DNA from: Pseudomonas sp. B21_DOA
GTDB taxonomy: Bacteria > Pseudomonadota > Gammaproteobacteria > Pseudomonadales > Pseudomonadaceae
Direction of reading: 5' to 3'
Assembly: GCA_030544685.1 (NCBI GenBank)
Contig: CP086683.1
Coordinates: 2,790,001-2,854,000, forward strand
DNA: 64,000 nt
The position numbers and the translations under genes are program-made. Every line of letters begins with the position of its first letter. Positions within the stretch are counted from its first letter, which is position 1. The notes under the pieces are model-generated. The model worked only from the letters and a program-made list of their open reading frames with translations. It was not told the origin of the DNA and searched no databases. This document shows positions 47,788 to 56,853 of the stretch, one piece after another.

Positions 47788-48573
47788 TCAGAAGTGGAAC
47801 TTGACCAGGAAGCTTGTGGTGCTCTGATCGGTCTTGAAGTACTGGCTGTCCTTGATCCCGTACTTGTCCGACCAATAGTCGTACTCGACACCGACATACA
47901 ACTGCTTCTCGCCGAAATTCAGCGCCTTGCCCAGGTCGTATTTGACCTGCGGATTGAAGTGCAGGTTGGCGTGGTAGTCGCCCTTGGAATTGGAGTCGTT
48001 GTCGACCACCCAATCCATGAAGCCGTCGATGAGGATGTTCGATTTGCCCACCGGGATGGTGTAGGACCACACCGGGGTGATCTGCCAGACGTTGTCACCG
48101 GCGCGCGCGCCCTGGGTGTGACGCTGATAGAAGTTCAGCTGGAAGTAGTCGAAGCCTGGAATCGCCAGGTCGAAGCCCGGACCGATCAGGTACGCCTCGG
48201 TATCGCCTTCACCGAACTCGTAGGTCATCGCCAGCAACACGTCAGTCACCGGGCCGAAAGCCAGTTTCTGATCGAAGATCTTGCCGAACGACAGGCGCGG
48301 GCTGAGCTCGCCGTAGTAGGTGTTGGAGCCGACGCCGCCATCATCCTTGCCGTTGTAGAAGATCTTGTCGATGAACAGGAAGTTGTCCCCATACTTCCAG
48401 GCATCGGCGTGCTCGAAGGTCACGGTCTGCTGAATGCGCGGGTTGACCTGGAAGTCCTTGCCATACAGGTAGGTCAGGCTGTTGTTCTGCCACTGCAGCA
48501 GGCCTTCGGCCATCGCCTGGCCGCCGGCGAACATCGATCCGGCCAGCATCAGGCTGGTGCACATACGTTTCAT
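47788..48573 (-). CDS. Tsx-like nucleoside-specific outer-membrane channel, paralogue 1
   Basis: A 261-aa outer-membrane barrel protein with signal peptide (MLAGSMFAGGQAMA). It has the family core GLLQWQNNSLTYLYGKDF and ends in an aromatic residue (KFHF), as outer-membrane proteins do. GGGAG precedes the start. With the next gene it forms a tandem pair of close paralogues upstream of purine genes, which supports nucleoside or purine uptake. Confidence 0.87.
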   Translation of the reverse strand: MKRMCTSLMLAGSMFAGGQAMAEGLLQWQNNSLTYLYGKDFQVNPRIQQTVTFEHADAWKYGDNFLFIDKIFYNGKDDGGVGSNTYYGELSPRLSFGKIFDQKLAFGPVTDVLLAMTYEFGEGDTEAYLIGPGFDLAIPGFDYFQLNFYQRHTQGARAGDNVWQITPVWSYTIPVGKSNILIDGFMDWVVDNDSNSKGDYHANLHFNPQVKYDLGKALNFGEKQLYVGVEYDYWSDKYGIKDSQYFKTDQSTTSFLVKFHF

Positions 48574-48941
48574 TCGGTTGCTCCCAAAGTAGGTGTTCCA
48601 CGTTATTTTTTAAGATCGGCGCTCTGATGTGGCGCCTTTTTCGTACCGCAAATTTCATCCGATCGGTCAGCTTTCAATGCTGGTAGCAAAAGCTGCGCCA
48701 AGGCTTTCGAAAAACCAAAAAACGCCCGTTCGGCTGCTGAAAAACAGTCGACGAGCGTGTTTTCGGGAGGCCTCAGGACTGACCGCAGCCGGGATAAGTT
48801 GGCTTTTCGGTCAGAAATTGAATTCAGGCTTTTTTTAGAGCGAATTCGGAAGGCGGCGGAGAATACTGACTCCACGGCCAAGGCTCAAGTGCCCCGCAAC
48901 AGAGCACCGACGGCAGGTATGGCGCACGGTTGCGGGCCATC
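48574..48941 (-). terminator. Intergenic region with terminator for paralogue 2
   Basis: No gene is supported in these 368 bases. At 48723-48756 an imperfect 12-bp hairpin with a poly-T loop is followed on the minus strand by six T (48717-48722), a good intrinsic terminator for the Tsx paralogue 2. The rest presumably holds the promoter of paralogue 1. Confidence 0.65.
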
Positions 48942-49727
48942 TCAGAAGTGCACCTTCAGCAGCAGGCTGGCGGTGTTCTGGTTGGTATCGAAGGAGTGGC
49001 TGTTTTCAATGCCGTATTTGTTCTTCCAGTAGCTGTACTCGGTGCCGACGTACACCTGCTTCTGGCTCCAGCCCATGGCTTTGCCGAGGTCATATTTGAT
49101 CTGCGGATTGATGTGCAGGTTGGCGTGGTAGGTGCCGCGCGAGTTCTCGTCGTTGTCGACGACCCAGTCGAGGTAGCCGTCGATCAGCACATCGGAATTG
49201 CCCAGCGGGAAGCTGTAGGACCACGCGGGGGTGATTTGCCAGACGCCATCACCGGGGCGCGGGCCTTCGGTCTGGCGACGGAAAATGTTCAGGGTGACGT
49301 AATTGAAACCGGGCACTTTCAGATCGAAACCGGGACCGATCAGGTAAGCCTCGCTTTCGCCTTCGCCGTACTCGTAGGTCATTGCCAGCAGCACATCCTT
49401 GATCGGGCCGAACTCGATCTTGCGGTCGAGGATCTTGCCGAAGGACAGACGCGGGGTGAATTCGCCGTAGAAGGTGTGCGGGCCTTTGTTCGGATCTTCC
49501 TTGCCGTTGTAGAAGATCTTGTCGACGAACAGAAAGTTGTCGCCGTACTTCCATTTGTCGGCGTGCTCGAAGGTCACCGTCTGCTGATACGACGGGTTGA
49601 TCGCGAAGTTCTTGCCGTACAGATAGCTGAGGCTGTTGCTCTGCCACAGCAGCAGATCGCCGGCCATGGCCTGACTCGCGGCCAGCAGGCCGCCACTCAA
49701 CAGAACGTTGCTTTGCGTGCGGATCAT
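48942..49727 (-). CDS. Tsx-like nucleoside-specific outer-membrane channel, paralogue 2
   Basis: A 261-aa barrel protein clearly related to the downstream paralogue along its whole length (LLLWQSNSLSYLYGKNF, TVTFEHADKWKYGDNFLFVDKIFYN, KVHF end). ATG 49727 starts a plausible signal peptide. The earlier in-frame ATG 49916 would read through a REPIN and is rejected. Confidence 0.87.
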   Translation of the reverse strand: MIRTQSNVLLSGGLLAASQAMAGDLLLWQSNSLSYLYGKNFAINPSYQQTVTFEHADKWKYGDNFLFVDKIFYNGKEDPNKGPHTFYGEFTPRLSFGKILDRKIEFGPIKDVLLAMTYEYGEGESEAYLIGPGFDLKVPGFNYVTLNIFRRQTEGPRPGDGVWQITPAWSYSFPLGNSDVLIDGYLDWVVDNDENSRGTYHANLHINPQIKYDLGKAMGWSQKQVYVGTEYSYWKNKYGIENSHSFDTNQNTASLLLKVHF

Positions 49728-49775
49728 CGGTTGCTCACTCTTGTTTTTATTTTCAAGGCACAGAGTTGCGATCCC

Positions 49776-49867
49776 TTGTAGGAGTGAGCCTGCTCGCGAT
49801 AGCTCGATTACATTCAACAAATCAGTTGACTGAAGAGACGCAATCGCGAGCAGGCTCACTTCTACAG
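49776..49867. repeat. REPIN
   Basis: Inverted TGTAGGAGTGAGCCTGCTCGCGAT / ATCGCGAGCAGGCTCACTTCTACA pair between the Tsx paralogue 2 gene and the purine permease gene. Confidence 0.9.
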
Positions 49868-49884
49868 GGGAATTGGTGTGGCTG

Positions 49885-51236
49885 TCAGTGCGCATGGCAA
49901 TCATTGATCGCCGCACGCTCCTTGCCGCCGAGGATGTTGAACAGCAGGTTCAGGGTCAGCGCGCTGAGGGTGGCCATGGCGATTCCGCTGTGGGTGATCG
50001 GGCTCATCCACAGCGGCAGGTGGGCGAAGAATTCCGGACGCACCACCGGGATCAGGCCCATGCCGATGCTCACCGCGACCAGCAACTGGTTGCGGCGGTC
50101 ACCGATGTCAGCTTCCTGGAGGATCTTGATCCCAGTCGCGGCGACCATGCCGAACATCGCAATCGCCGCACCGCCCAGCACCGCCGGGGAATCGACGCCA
50201 CCAGAAACGCCGCTTTCGGCAGCAGGCTGAGGACGATCAGAAGACCACCGGCAACGATGGTCACCGAGCGGCAACGCACGCCGGTCATCTGCACCAGGCC
50301 GATGTTCTGCGCGAACGAGGAGTGAGTGAAGGTGTTGAAGAAACCGGCAAAGAACGACGCGCCGGCATCGCACAGCAAGCCGCGACGGAGCATGCGCGGG
50401 CAGACTTCCTGGCCGGTGATCTTGCCCAGCGCGAGGAACATCCCGGTGGACTCGACGAAGATGATCACCACCACCAGACACATCGACAGAATCGGCGCGA
50501 GCTCGAACTTGGGCATGCCGAAATGCAGCGGGGTGACGAACTGAATCCACGGTGCGCTGGCCATGCCGCTGAGGTCGACCATGCCGATCACGCCGCACAA
50601 TACATAGCCCAGGCACATGCCGATCAGCACGGAAATGTTGACCCAGAATCCGCGCATGAAGCGGTGAACCAAGAGGATGGTGGCCAGCACCAGCGCGGCG
50701 ATGGCCAGATAAATCGGCGATCCGAATTGCGCGGCGTCGACCCCGCCACCGGCCCAGTTCACGGCCACGGGGAATAGCGATAAACCAATCGAGGTGATGA
50801 CCGTGCCGGTGACCAGCGGCGGGAAGAAACGCACGACCTTGGACATGAACGGTGCGATCAGCATGCCGAAGAAACCGGCGGCGATCGTCGCGCCGAAGAT
50901 GCCTTGCAGGCCGATGCCGGGCATGCCCGCCATGGCGACCATGCTGCCGACCGCAGCGAAACTGGCGCCCATCATCACCGGCATGCGGATGCCCATCGGG
51001 CCAATGCCGAGCGACTGCACGATAGTGGCGATGCCGGCGACGAGCAGGTCGGCGTTGATCAGGAAGGCGATTTCTTCACGACTCAGGCCAGCGGCCTGTC
51101 CGATGATCAGCGGCACCGCGATGGCACCGCCGTACATCAGCAGAACATGTTGCAGACCGACCAGGATCAGTTGCAAAAGGGGCAAACGCTGAATGGCGGG
51201 TGCGTCGGGGATGCGCGCTTTGGACAGCTCGGACAT
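49885..51236 (-). CDS. NCS2 purine permease (urate/xanthine type), one apparent frameshift
   Basis: About 450 aa after reconstruction, with 14 predicted helices of the NCS2 fold and motifs such as QHVLLMYGGAIAVPLIIG and FAQNIGLVQMTGVRCR. One missing base in G4 50186-50189 breaks it; G5 restores ASIPPAVLGGAAIAMFG. It lies next to puuD and downstream of the urate-degrading genes, so urate or xanthine import is the likely role. Confidence 0.88.
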
Positions 51237-51328
51237 GCAACACCTCGGATCTTTTTTATTCTTGTGATTAACAGCTGCCGGGTTGCTTGCAGCTGTTTCT
51301 TTGCATCAGGCAGACCGCGGAGCGGCCA

Positions 51329-51395
51329 TTCGCGGGCAAGCCCGCTCCCACACAGGCTATGCAAAACCCTGTGGGAGCTGGCTTGCCAGCGATGC
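51329..51395. repeat. Mixed REP pair
   Basis: One TCGCGGGCAAGCCCGCTCCCACA and one GTGGGAGCTGGCTTGCCAGCGAT, of different subtypes, between the permease and puuD genes. Confidence 0.85.
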
Positions 51396-51404
51396 TTTTA
51401 ACGA

Positions 51405-52718
51405 TTAATTGGTCTGCGCTCCCTGGGCAATCCAGGCACCGATCAGGTCACGTTCCTGCTGGGTCATCTGGGTGATGTTGCCCAGTGGCATGATCTGTGT
51501 GGTGATGGCTTGCGCCTGAATGCGCGCGGCGTTCTGGCGGATCTGCTCGGGGGTATCGAACATCACACCGGCCGGGGCTGCGCTGAACAACGGGCTGGTC
51601 GGCTTGGACGAATGGCACACCGTGCAACGCTCTTGAATCACGTTGTGCACTTTGTCGAAACCGGGGCCGGCATTCGAGGCTTGCGCAGGTGCCGCCGCAG
51701 GGGCTGCGGGTGCCGCAGGTTGCGCCGCTTCGGCCGGTTTCGCGCCACCGCCCAATGCCGTCTCCGGCAGCGGTTGGTACTCGATTTTCGCCGGTGCCTT
51801 GGCCACTTCAGGTGCGTTCGACATCGGCATCGGACCGGTGACGTAGGCCAGGCAGATCATGCCCACCGCTGCCACTGGCAGGGTCCAGGCAAACTTGTGG
51901 CTGTCGTGACGGGTGTTGAAGTAGTGACGCACCAATACCGCCAACACCGCGATCCCGGCCAGGATCAACCAGTTGTACTGGCTGCCGTAAGTGCTCGGGA
52001 AGTGGTTGCTGATCATGATGAACAGCACTGGCAGGGTGAAATAGTTGTTGTGTCGCGAACGCAGCAGACCCTTGGCCGGCAGCGCCGGATCCGGCGTGCG
52101 GTTCTCGGCGATCGCCGCCACCAGTGCGCGTTGCGCCGGCATGATGATGCGGAACACGTTGCCGACCATGATGGTGCCGATGATCGCGCCGACGTGCAGG
52201 TACGCACCCCGACCGCTGAACACTTTGCTGAAGCCATAGGCCGCGGCAATGATCAGGACGAACAGAATGAAGCCGAGCAGGGCAGGTTTCTTGCCCAGGG
52301 CCGAATCGCAGAGGAAGTCGTAGACGAACCAGCCGACGATCAGCGAGCCGATACCGATGGCCACACCTTCAGGACCGCTGAGGCCGCTGCCGGGTGCCAC
52401 GAGGTAGAGCACGGGGTTGGAGTAGAACACCACGCACAGCAGCGCGATCCCCGACATCCAGGTGAAGTAGGCTTCCCACTTGAACCAGTGCAGGTTGTCC
52501 GGCATGGACGGTGGGGCCAGTTTGTATTTTTCCAGGTGGTAGATGCCGCCGCCGTGGATCGCCCACAGATCACCGGCCAGACCGGTTTTCGGGTTGACGC
52601 GGTTGAGGTTGTTCTCCAGCCAGACGAAGTAGAACGACGCGCCGATCCAGGCCACGCCAGTGATCATGTGAACCCAGCGCACGCTCAGGTTCAGCCATTC
52701 CAACAGATGTGCTTCCAC
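51405..52718 (-). CDS. puuD: Membrane-bound urate hydroxylase PuuD with cytochrome c domain
   Basis: A 437-aa protein. The N-terminal part has about eight helices with MITGVAWIGASFYFVWLEN, then an Ala/Pro-rich linker and a C-terminal cytochrome c domain with the haem motif CTVCH. PuuD oxidises urate to 5-hydroxyisourate, passing electrons to the respiratory chain instead of making H2O2 as cofactor-free uricases do. The gene ends at 51405 and follows allA by 5 bp. Confidence 0.93.
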   Translation of the reverse strand: MEAHLLEWLNLSVRWVHMITGVAWIGASFYFVWLENNLNRVNPKTGLAGDLWAIHGGGIYHLEKYKLAPPSMPDNLHWFKWEAYFTWMSGIALLCVVFYSNPVLYLVAPGSGLSGPEGVAIGIGSLIVGWFVYDFLCDSALGKKPALLGFILFVLIIAAAYGFSKVFSGRGAYLHVGAIIGTIMVGNVFRIIMPAQRALVAAIAENRTPDPALPAKGLLRSRHNNYFTLPVLFIMISNHFPSTYGSQYNWLILAGIAVLAVLVRHYFNTRHDSHKFAWTLPVAAVGMICLAYVTGPMPMSNAPEVAKAPAKIEYQPLPETALGGGAKPAEAAQPAAPAAPAAAPAQASNAGPGFDKVHNVIQERCTVCHSSKPTSPLFSAAPAGVMFDTPEQIRQNAARIQAQAITTQIMPLGNITQMTQQERDLIGAWIAQGAQTN

Positions 52719-52723
52719 AGTCT

Positions 52724-53272
52724 TTACCTCTCGCCCGTCACTCTTGTTGTCGAGTGATCGGACCTTCTCTTATTGGTGGGGGCGAGGATCAACCGCTCAT
52801 CCTCTTTGAAAAAATGCTCATCGCAGTTATTGCCTGTGCCACTGCGATCAACCACCAGGAAGTCATCCCGCTTTTCGATCGTCAGCACCGGGTGGTGCCA
52901 GACGCCGCGATGGTAATTGATGCCCTGCCTGCCGTTGGTGACGAAGGCGCGGACCAAGCCTGATACAGGTGCATCGCCAACTGGCGCGACCACGATCAGA
53001 AAGGGGTTGCCGAGCAGCGGAATGAAAGCCTGGCTGCCCAGCGGATGGCGTTCCAGCATGCAAACGGTCAGCGGCATGTCCTGCGCGTCGGCGCGGAAAA
53101 TGCTGATGATTGCGTTGTCCTCAGGCGTAGCGGTTTCGACCGTCGCCAGTTTGTGGAAGCGCATGGTCGAACCGTTGTTGATCATGAAGTGATCGCTGCC
53201 GTCGGTTTCGATCACGTCACCGAAAGGGGCGAAGGCTTCTTTGGTCAGCGGTTCAATCGTCAATGTGCGCAT
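52724..53272 (-). CDS. allA: Ureidoglycolate lyase AllA
   Basis: A 182-aa enzyme matching AllA: MRTLTIEPLTKEAFAPFGDVIE, MLERHPLGSQAFIPL, GVWHHPVL and a basic end. It splits ureidoglycolate into glyoxylate and urea. ATG 53272 is the family start; the upstream in-frame extension reads through a REP. Confidence 0.93.
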   Translation of the reverse strand: MRTLTIEPLTKEAFAPFGDVIETDGSDHFMINNGSTMRFHKLATVETATPEDNAIISIFRADAQDMPLTVCMLERHPLGSQAFIPLLGNPFLIVVAPVGDAPVSGLVRAFVTNGRQGINYHRGVWHHPVLTIEKRDDFLVVDRSGTGNNCDEHFFKEDERLILAPTNKRRSDHSTTRVTGER

Positions 53273-53313
53273 GCTGTTCTTCTTATCCGGATTCTGTGTT
53301 GTTAGATCTATCG

Positions 53314-53388
53314 CCATCGCGGGCAAGCCCGCTCCCACAGTGGACTGTGGCGTTCACAAAACCTGTGGGAGCTGGCTTGCCAGCGATT
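53314..53388. repeat. Mixed REP pair inside the purine operon
   Basis: TCGCGGGCAAGCCCGCTCCCACA and GTGGGAGCTGGCTTGCCAGCGAT between alc and allA. It may act as an mRNA barrier. Confidence 0.88.
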
Positions 53389-53392
53389 GGGT

Positions 53393-54394
53393 TCAACCTT
53401 GTTTAGCGACCTTGCCCAATACACGCAGGCGACTCACGCCACCATCCGGGAACACGTTCAGGCGGATGTGGGTGATCGGGCCGAGTGCCTTGATCTGCTC
53501 GACGAAGGTGTGTTCGGCGTGCATTTCCAGCTTCTGGCTTGGCAGCAGTTCGCGCCAGAACAGCGACTGGGTTTCGATCTGGCTGTCGGTGCCGCCCTTG
53601 ACGAACGCGCCCTGGATCGAGCAGGTGTCCGGGTAGTTGCCTTTGAAGTGCAGGGTGTCGACGACGATTTTCTCGATCTCGCCCGGATGACCCAGCGCGA
53701 CGATCACCCAGTCATTGCCCGGCGTACGACGACGTGCGGTTTCCCAGCCGTCGCCCATGTTGATGCCACGGCCCGGGTTGAGGATGTTGCTCATGCGGCC
53801 GAAGTGTTCGTCGGAGCAGGCGAGGGCGCGGCCACCGTTAAGGGCTGCGGCCAGATCGACTTGCTCGTTGTCGCCAACAGCGGACCAGTCGCGGAACGGA
53901 ATGCCGTACACGCGCAGACGGGCAACACCGCCGTCCGGGTAGATGTTGAAGCGCAGGTGGCTGAACGCCTGGTCGTTGCTGATTTCGTGGTAGTGGTGGC
54001 TGTTGCCCTGCAGCTCGACGGCCGACAGCACTTCAGTCCACTGGGTGTTTTCATCCGGCTCGCCCGAGGCCAGGAAGCACGCTTCCAGCGAGGCCGACGG
54101 CGGATAGTTGCCGGTGAAGAATGAAGTGTCGATGTCCACGCCTTTGATCGAGCCCGGTACGCCCAGACGGATCACCGCGCTGTCGTAACCTTCGAAGCGC
54201 TTGCGGCGCGACTCCCAGCCGTCCATCCACTTGCCGTTGTCATCGAACACGCCCTCCTTCCATACGGCCGGGTTCGGTTGGAACAGACGATTGGCGTCTG
54301 CGAACCAGTCATCGGTGACCGAAATGATCTTGGTGCCCAGGCGGGCGTCGGCCAGGTTGACGTATTTTTCGAAAGGTACGGCGTAAGCTTTCAT
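53393..54394 (-). CDS. alc: Allantoicase
   Basis: A 333-aa enzyme with the two repeated allantoicase domains; the duplicated motifs are [16 protein letters not shown] and [16 protein letters not shown]. It hydrolyses allantoate to ureidoglycolate and urea. It is in one direction with uraD (88-bp gap) and allA. Confidence 0.94.
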   Translation of the reverse strand: MKAYAVPFEKYVNLADARLGTKIISVTDDWFADANRLFQPNPAVWKEGVFDDNGKWMDGWESRRKRFEGYDSAVIRLGVPGSIKGVDIDTSFFTGNYPPSASLEACFLASGEPDENTQWTEVLSAVELQGNSHHYHEISNDQAFSHLRFNIYPDGGVARLRVYGIPFRDWSAVGDNEQVDLAAALNGGRALACSDEHFGRMSNILNPGRGINMGDGWETARRRTPGNDWVIVALGHPGEIEKIVVDTLHFKGNYPDTCSIQGAFVKGGTDSQIETQSLFWRELLPSQKLEMHAEHTFVEQIKALGPITHIRLNVFPDGGVSRLRVLGKVAKQG

Positions 54395-54481
54395 TCTTCT
54401 TGTCTGCCTTTGATAAGTTGGCTGGGGATGCTCGCAGGGCCCTGGGTGCTCTCCGCGTTTGATGCACTCGGGCCAGGCTTG

Positions 54482-54997
54482 CTAAAGAGTCAGTAAACGG
54501 AACAGGGCAATCTTGTTGATCTCCGCCAGCGCGCATTTGAACTCGGCTTCCACCGAATTGTTGATGCGCGTTTCGAACGCCGCGAGGATCTGATGCCGGT
54601 TGCTGCCTTTTACCGCCATGATGAAGGGAAACTTGAACTTGGCTTTGTAGGCGTCGTTCAGCTCGGTGAAGCGCTGGAACTCTTCGGCCGTGCATTGGTG
54701 AATACCGGCGCCAGCCTGTTCATTGGTGCTGGCTTCGGTCAGTTGGCCCTGGACGGCGGCTTTGCCGGCCAGGTCCGGGTGAGCGTTGATCAGGGCCAGC
54801 TGGCTGGCATGATCGGCGCTCAACAGGATATCGCTCATGCGCTGGTGCAGGGTTTCGATCTCGTCGATCGAAGCGTCCGCACCGAGGTCGTAGGCCTTTT
54901 CGGCCACCCATGGCGAATGTTCGTAGATGTCGGCGAAGGCTTTGACGAAAGCGTCGCGGCTCAGGGTCGACGGTTGCAGGGTTTGAAAGCGGCTCAT
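54482..54997 (-). CDS. uraD: OHCU decarboxylase UraD
   Basis: A 171-aa enzyme with the catalytic-His motif NAHPDLAG and the C-terminal NRHQIL stretch. It converts 2-oxo-4-hydroxy-4-carboxy-5-ureidoimidazoline to S-allantoin. The ATG at 54997 overlaps the puuE stop codon (ATGA). Confidence 0.94.
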   Translation of the reverse strand: MSRFQTLQPSTLSRDAFVKAFADIYEHSPWVAEKAYDLGADASIDEIETLHQRMSDILLSADHASQLALINAHPDLAGKAAVQGQLTEASTNEQAGAGIHQCTAEEFQRFTELNDAYKAKFKFPFIMAVKGSNRHQILAAFETRINNSVEAEFKCALAEINKIALFRLLTL

Positions 54998-55920
54998 TTT
55001 GCAGTCCCTTGGTACGGGTGGGTTTCTTGCCAGTGGCGCGCGATGTCGACGCGACGGCTGAACCACACCTGTTCATGACTTTTGGCGTATTCGATAAAGC
55101 GCTTGAGCGAAGCGAGGCGACCGGGACGGCCGATCAACCGGCAGTGCAGACCGATCGAGAGCATTTTCGGCGCTTCGGCACCCTCGGCGTAAAGCACATC
55201 GAAGGCGTCTTTGAGATATTCAAAGAAATCGTCACCCTTGTTGAAACCCTGCACTTGCGTGAAGCGCATGTCGTTGGTGTCGAGGGTGTAGGGGATCACC
55301 AGATGCGGCTTGCCGGTCGGGTTGTTCGGTTCCCAGTAGGGCAGGTCGTCGTCGTAGGTGTCGCAGTCGTAGAGGAAACCGCCTTCTTCCATGACCAGCC
55401 GACGGGTGTTCGGCCCGGTGCGGCCGGTGTACCAGCCCAGCGGACGTTCGCCGGTCAGTTCGGTGAGGATGCGGATCGCTTCGAGCATGTGCTCGCGTTC
55501 CTGCGCTTCATCCATGTACTGATAGTCGATCCAGCGGTAGCCGTGGCTGCAGATTTCGTGACCGGCATCGACCATCGCGCGGATCACGTCCGGGTGACGC
55601 TGGGCGGCCATGGCCACGGCGAAGATGGTCAGCGGAATGTCGAATTCCTTGAACAGTTTCAGAATCCGCCAGACGCCGGCACGGCTGCCATACTCGTAAA
55701 GCGATTCCATGCTCATGTTGCGCGCGCCTTGCAGCGGCTGAGCAGCAACCATTTCAGAAAGGAAGGCTTCAGACTCCTTGTCGCCGTGCAGAATGTTGCG
55801 CTCGCCACCTTCTTCGTAATTGAGCACGAAGGACAAAGCGATCCGGGCATTGCCCGGCCAGTGTGGGTGAGGAGGGTTACTGCCGTAACCGATCAGGTCG
55901 CGTGGGTAGTCAGCGCTCAC
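54994..55920 (-). CDS. puuE: Allantoinase PuuE (polysaccharide-deacetylase type)
   Basis: A 308-aa metal-independent allantoinase of the NodB fold (ARIALSFVLNYEEGGERN, HGYRWIDYQ). It hydrolyses allantoin to allantoate. GTG 55920 is chosen: AAGGAAG lies 6 bases before it and it gives the family start SADYPRDLIGYG. The longer frame to ATG 56055 would run over the operator and is not conserved. Confidence 0.93.
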   Translation of the reverse strand: MSADYPRDLIGYGSNPPHPHWPGNARIALSFVLNYEEGGERNILHGDKESEAFLSEMVAAQPLQGARNMSMESLYEYGSRAGVWRILKLFKEFDIPLTIFAVAMAAQRHPDVIRAMVDAGHEICSHGYRWIDYQYMDEAQEREHMLEAIRILTELTGERPLGWYTGRTGPNTRRLVMEEGGFLYDCDTYDDDLPYWEPNNPTGKPHLVIPYTLDTNDMRFTQVQGFNKGDDFFEYLKDAFDVLYAEGAEAPKMLSIGLHCRLIGRPGRLASLKRFIEYAKSHEQVWFSRRVDIARHWQETHPYQGTAK

Positions 55921-55993
55921 TGCAGTCTTCCTTCTTGTACGTTGACAGATTGGTGTGGCGGCCTGGCAGGCTGGCGTCACAGCGATGGGCTGA

Positions 55994-56209
55994 TTGTATA
56001 CAACTTTATTTACATTTTGTAAGCCTGAATTTTCGCATTTTTCACCGGCTGTCATCTTTTGCTGCTAGCGGTTCGAGCCTGCAAGAAACCTGCCTGACCA
56101 GTCAGCTAATGAATAGAAGGTTCAATGATCAGGCGCATTGTCTGTAGATTGGCGATAAAGGCCCGGATGGCGGGGGTGAGGCGAAAAATGTCGTTTTTAT
56201 TGTGTACAA
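55994..56209. promoter_or_regulatory. Two FadR-type GntR operators in the puuE/hiuH divergent region
   Basis: TTGTATACAA (55994-56003) is a perfect palindrome 74 bp before puuE. TTGTGTACAA (56200-56209), inside ATTGTGTACAAT, lies about 130 bp before hiuH. Both match the FadR-subfamily pattern T.GTa.tAC.A. A further inverted repeat TTACA-TTT-TGTAA is at 56010-56022. The rest of 55921-56340 shows no gene. A GntR regulator is not encoded in this window, so it must lie elsewhere. Confidence 0.7.
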
Positions 56210-56340
56210 TTTTTTTGAAAAGTGTCTTAATCAGTCGCTCGCCGCAGCGTTTCGTGCTCCGAATCGGTGCGGTCTCCTTTTCAACTGACTTCGGGAGGCG
56301 CGAGGTCTGACCGCTTGTTGCGGCCAGGCGCGCAGAATCA

Positions 56341-56694
56341 ATGGGACGTTTGACAACACACGTTTTGGACGCTGCACACGGTTGCCCGGGCAGCTCGATC
56401 AAGGTCGAGCTGTACCGCGTTGAAGGATCGCAGCTGGAATTGGTCGCCAGTGCGACAACCAACAGCGATGGCCGGGTCGACGCACCGTTGCTGCAAGGCG
56501 ACGATTATCGCACTGGCGTTTATCAGGTGCAGTTCCACGCCGGCGATTACTACCGCGCCCGCGGTGTGCAACTGCCCGAGCCGGCATTTCTCGACGTAGT
56601 GGTGTTGCGTTTCGGCATCTCCGCCGAGCAGGAGCACTATCACGTGCCCCTGCTGATTTCGCCTTACAGCTATTCCACGTATCGGGGCAGCTGA
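56341..56694 (+). CDS. hiuH: 5-hydroxyisourate hydrolase (transthyretin-like)
   Basis: A 117-aa protein with the HIUase signatures THVLDAAHGCPG, HYHVPLLISPYSYSTYRGS (C-terminal YRGS). It opens 5-hydroxyisourate to OHCU, linking PuuD to UraD. It is divergent from puuE. The start ATG 56341 is the family start, but no strong ribosome-binding site is visible. Confidence 0.94.
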   Translation: MGRLTTHVLDAAHGCPGSSIKVELYRVEGSQLELVASATTNSDGRVDAPLLQGDDYRTGVYQVQFHAGDYYRARGVQLPEPAFLDVVVLRFGISAEQEHYHVPLLISPYSYSTYRGS

Positions 56695-56753
56695 CCCCCA
56701 AGCAGCTGCCCCCACCGGGAAGCGACTGCGCATATAGCTTCTTTGGTCTTTCG

Positions 56754-56778
56754 CCCGCCCACACTGCGGGCTTTTTTC
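56754..56778 (+). terminator. Intrinsic terminator after hiuH
   Basis: GCCCGC / GCGGGC stem (56754-56759, 56767-56772) followed by six T. Confidence 0.88.
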
Positions 56779-56853
56779 CCTCCAAACCGGCGACCGAGCG
56801 CCATGCTCAGCGTTCGCGAATGATGAATACCGAGTCAGGCTTGCCGGCAACCT

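Noticed and set aside
49727..49916. N-terminal extension of Tsx paralogue 2 to ATG 49916
   Set aside because: The extension is the translation of a REPIN and hides the signal peptide.
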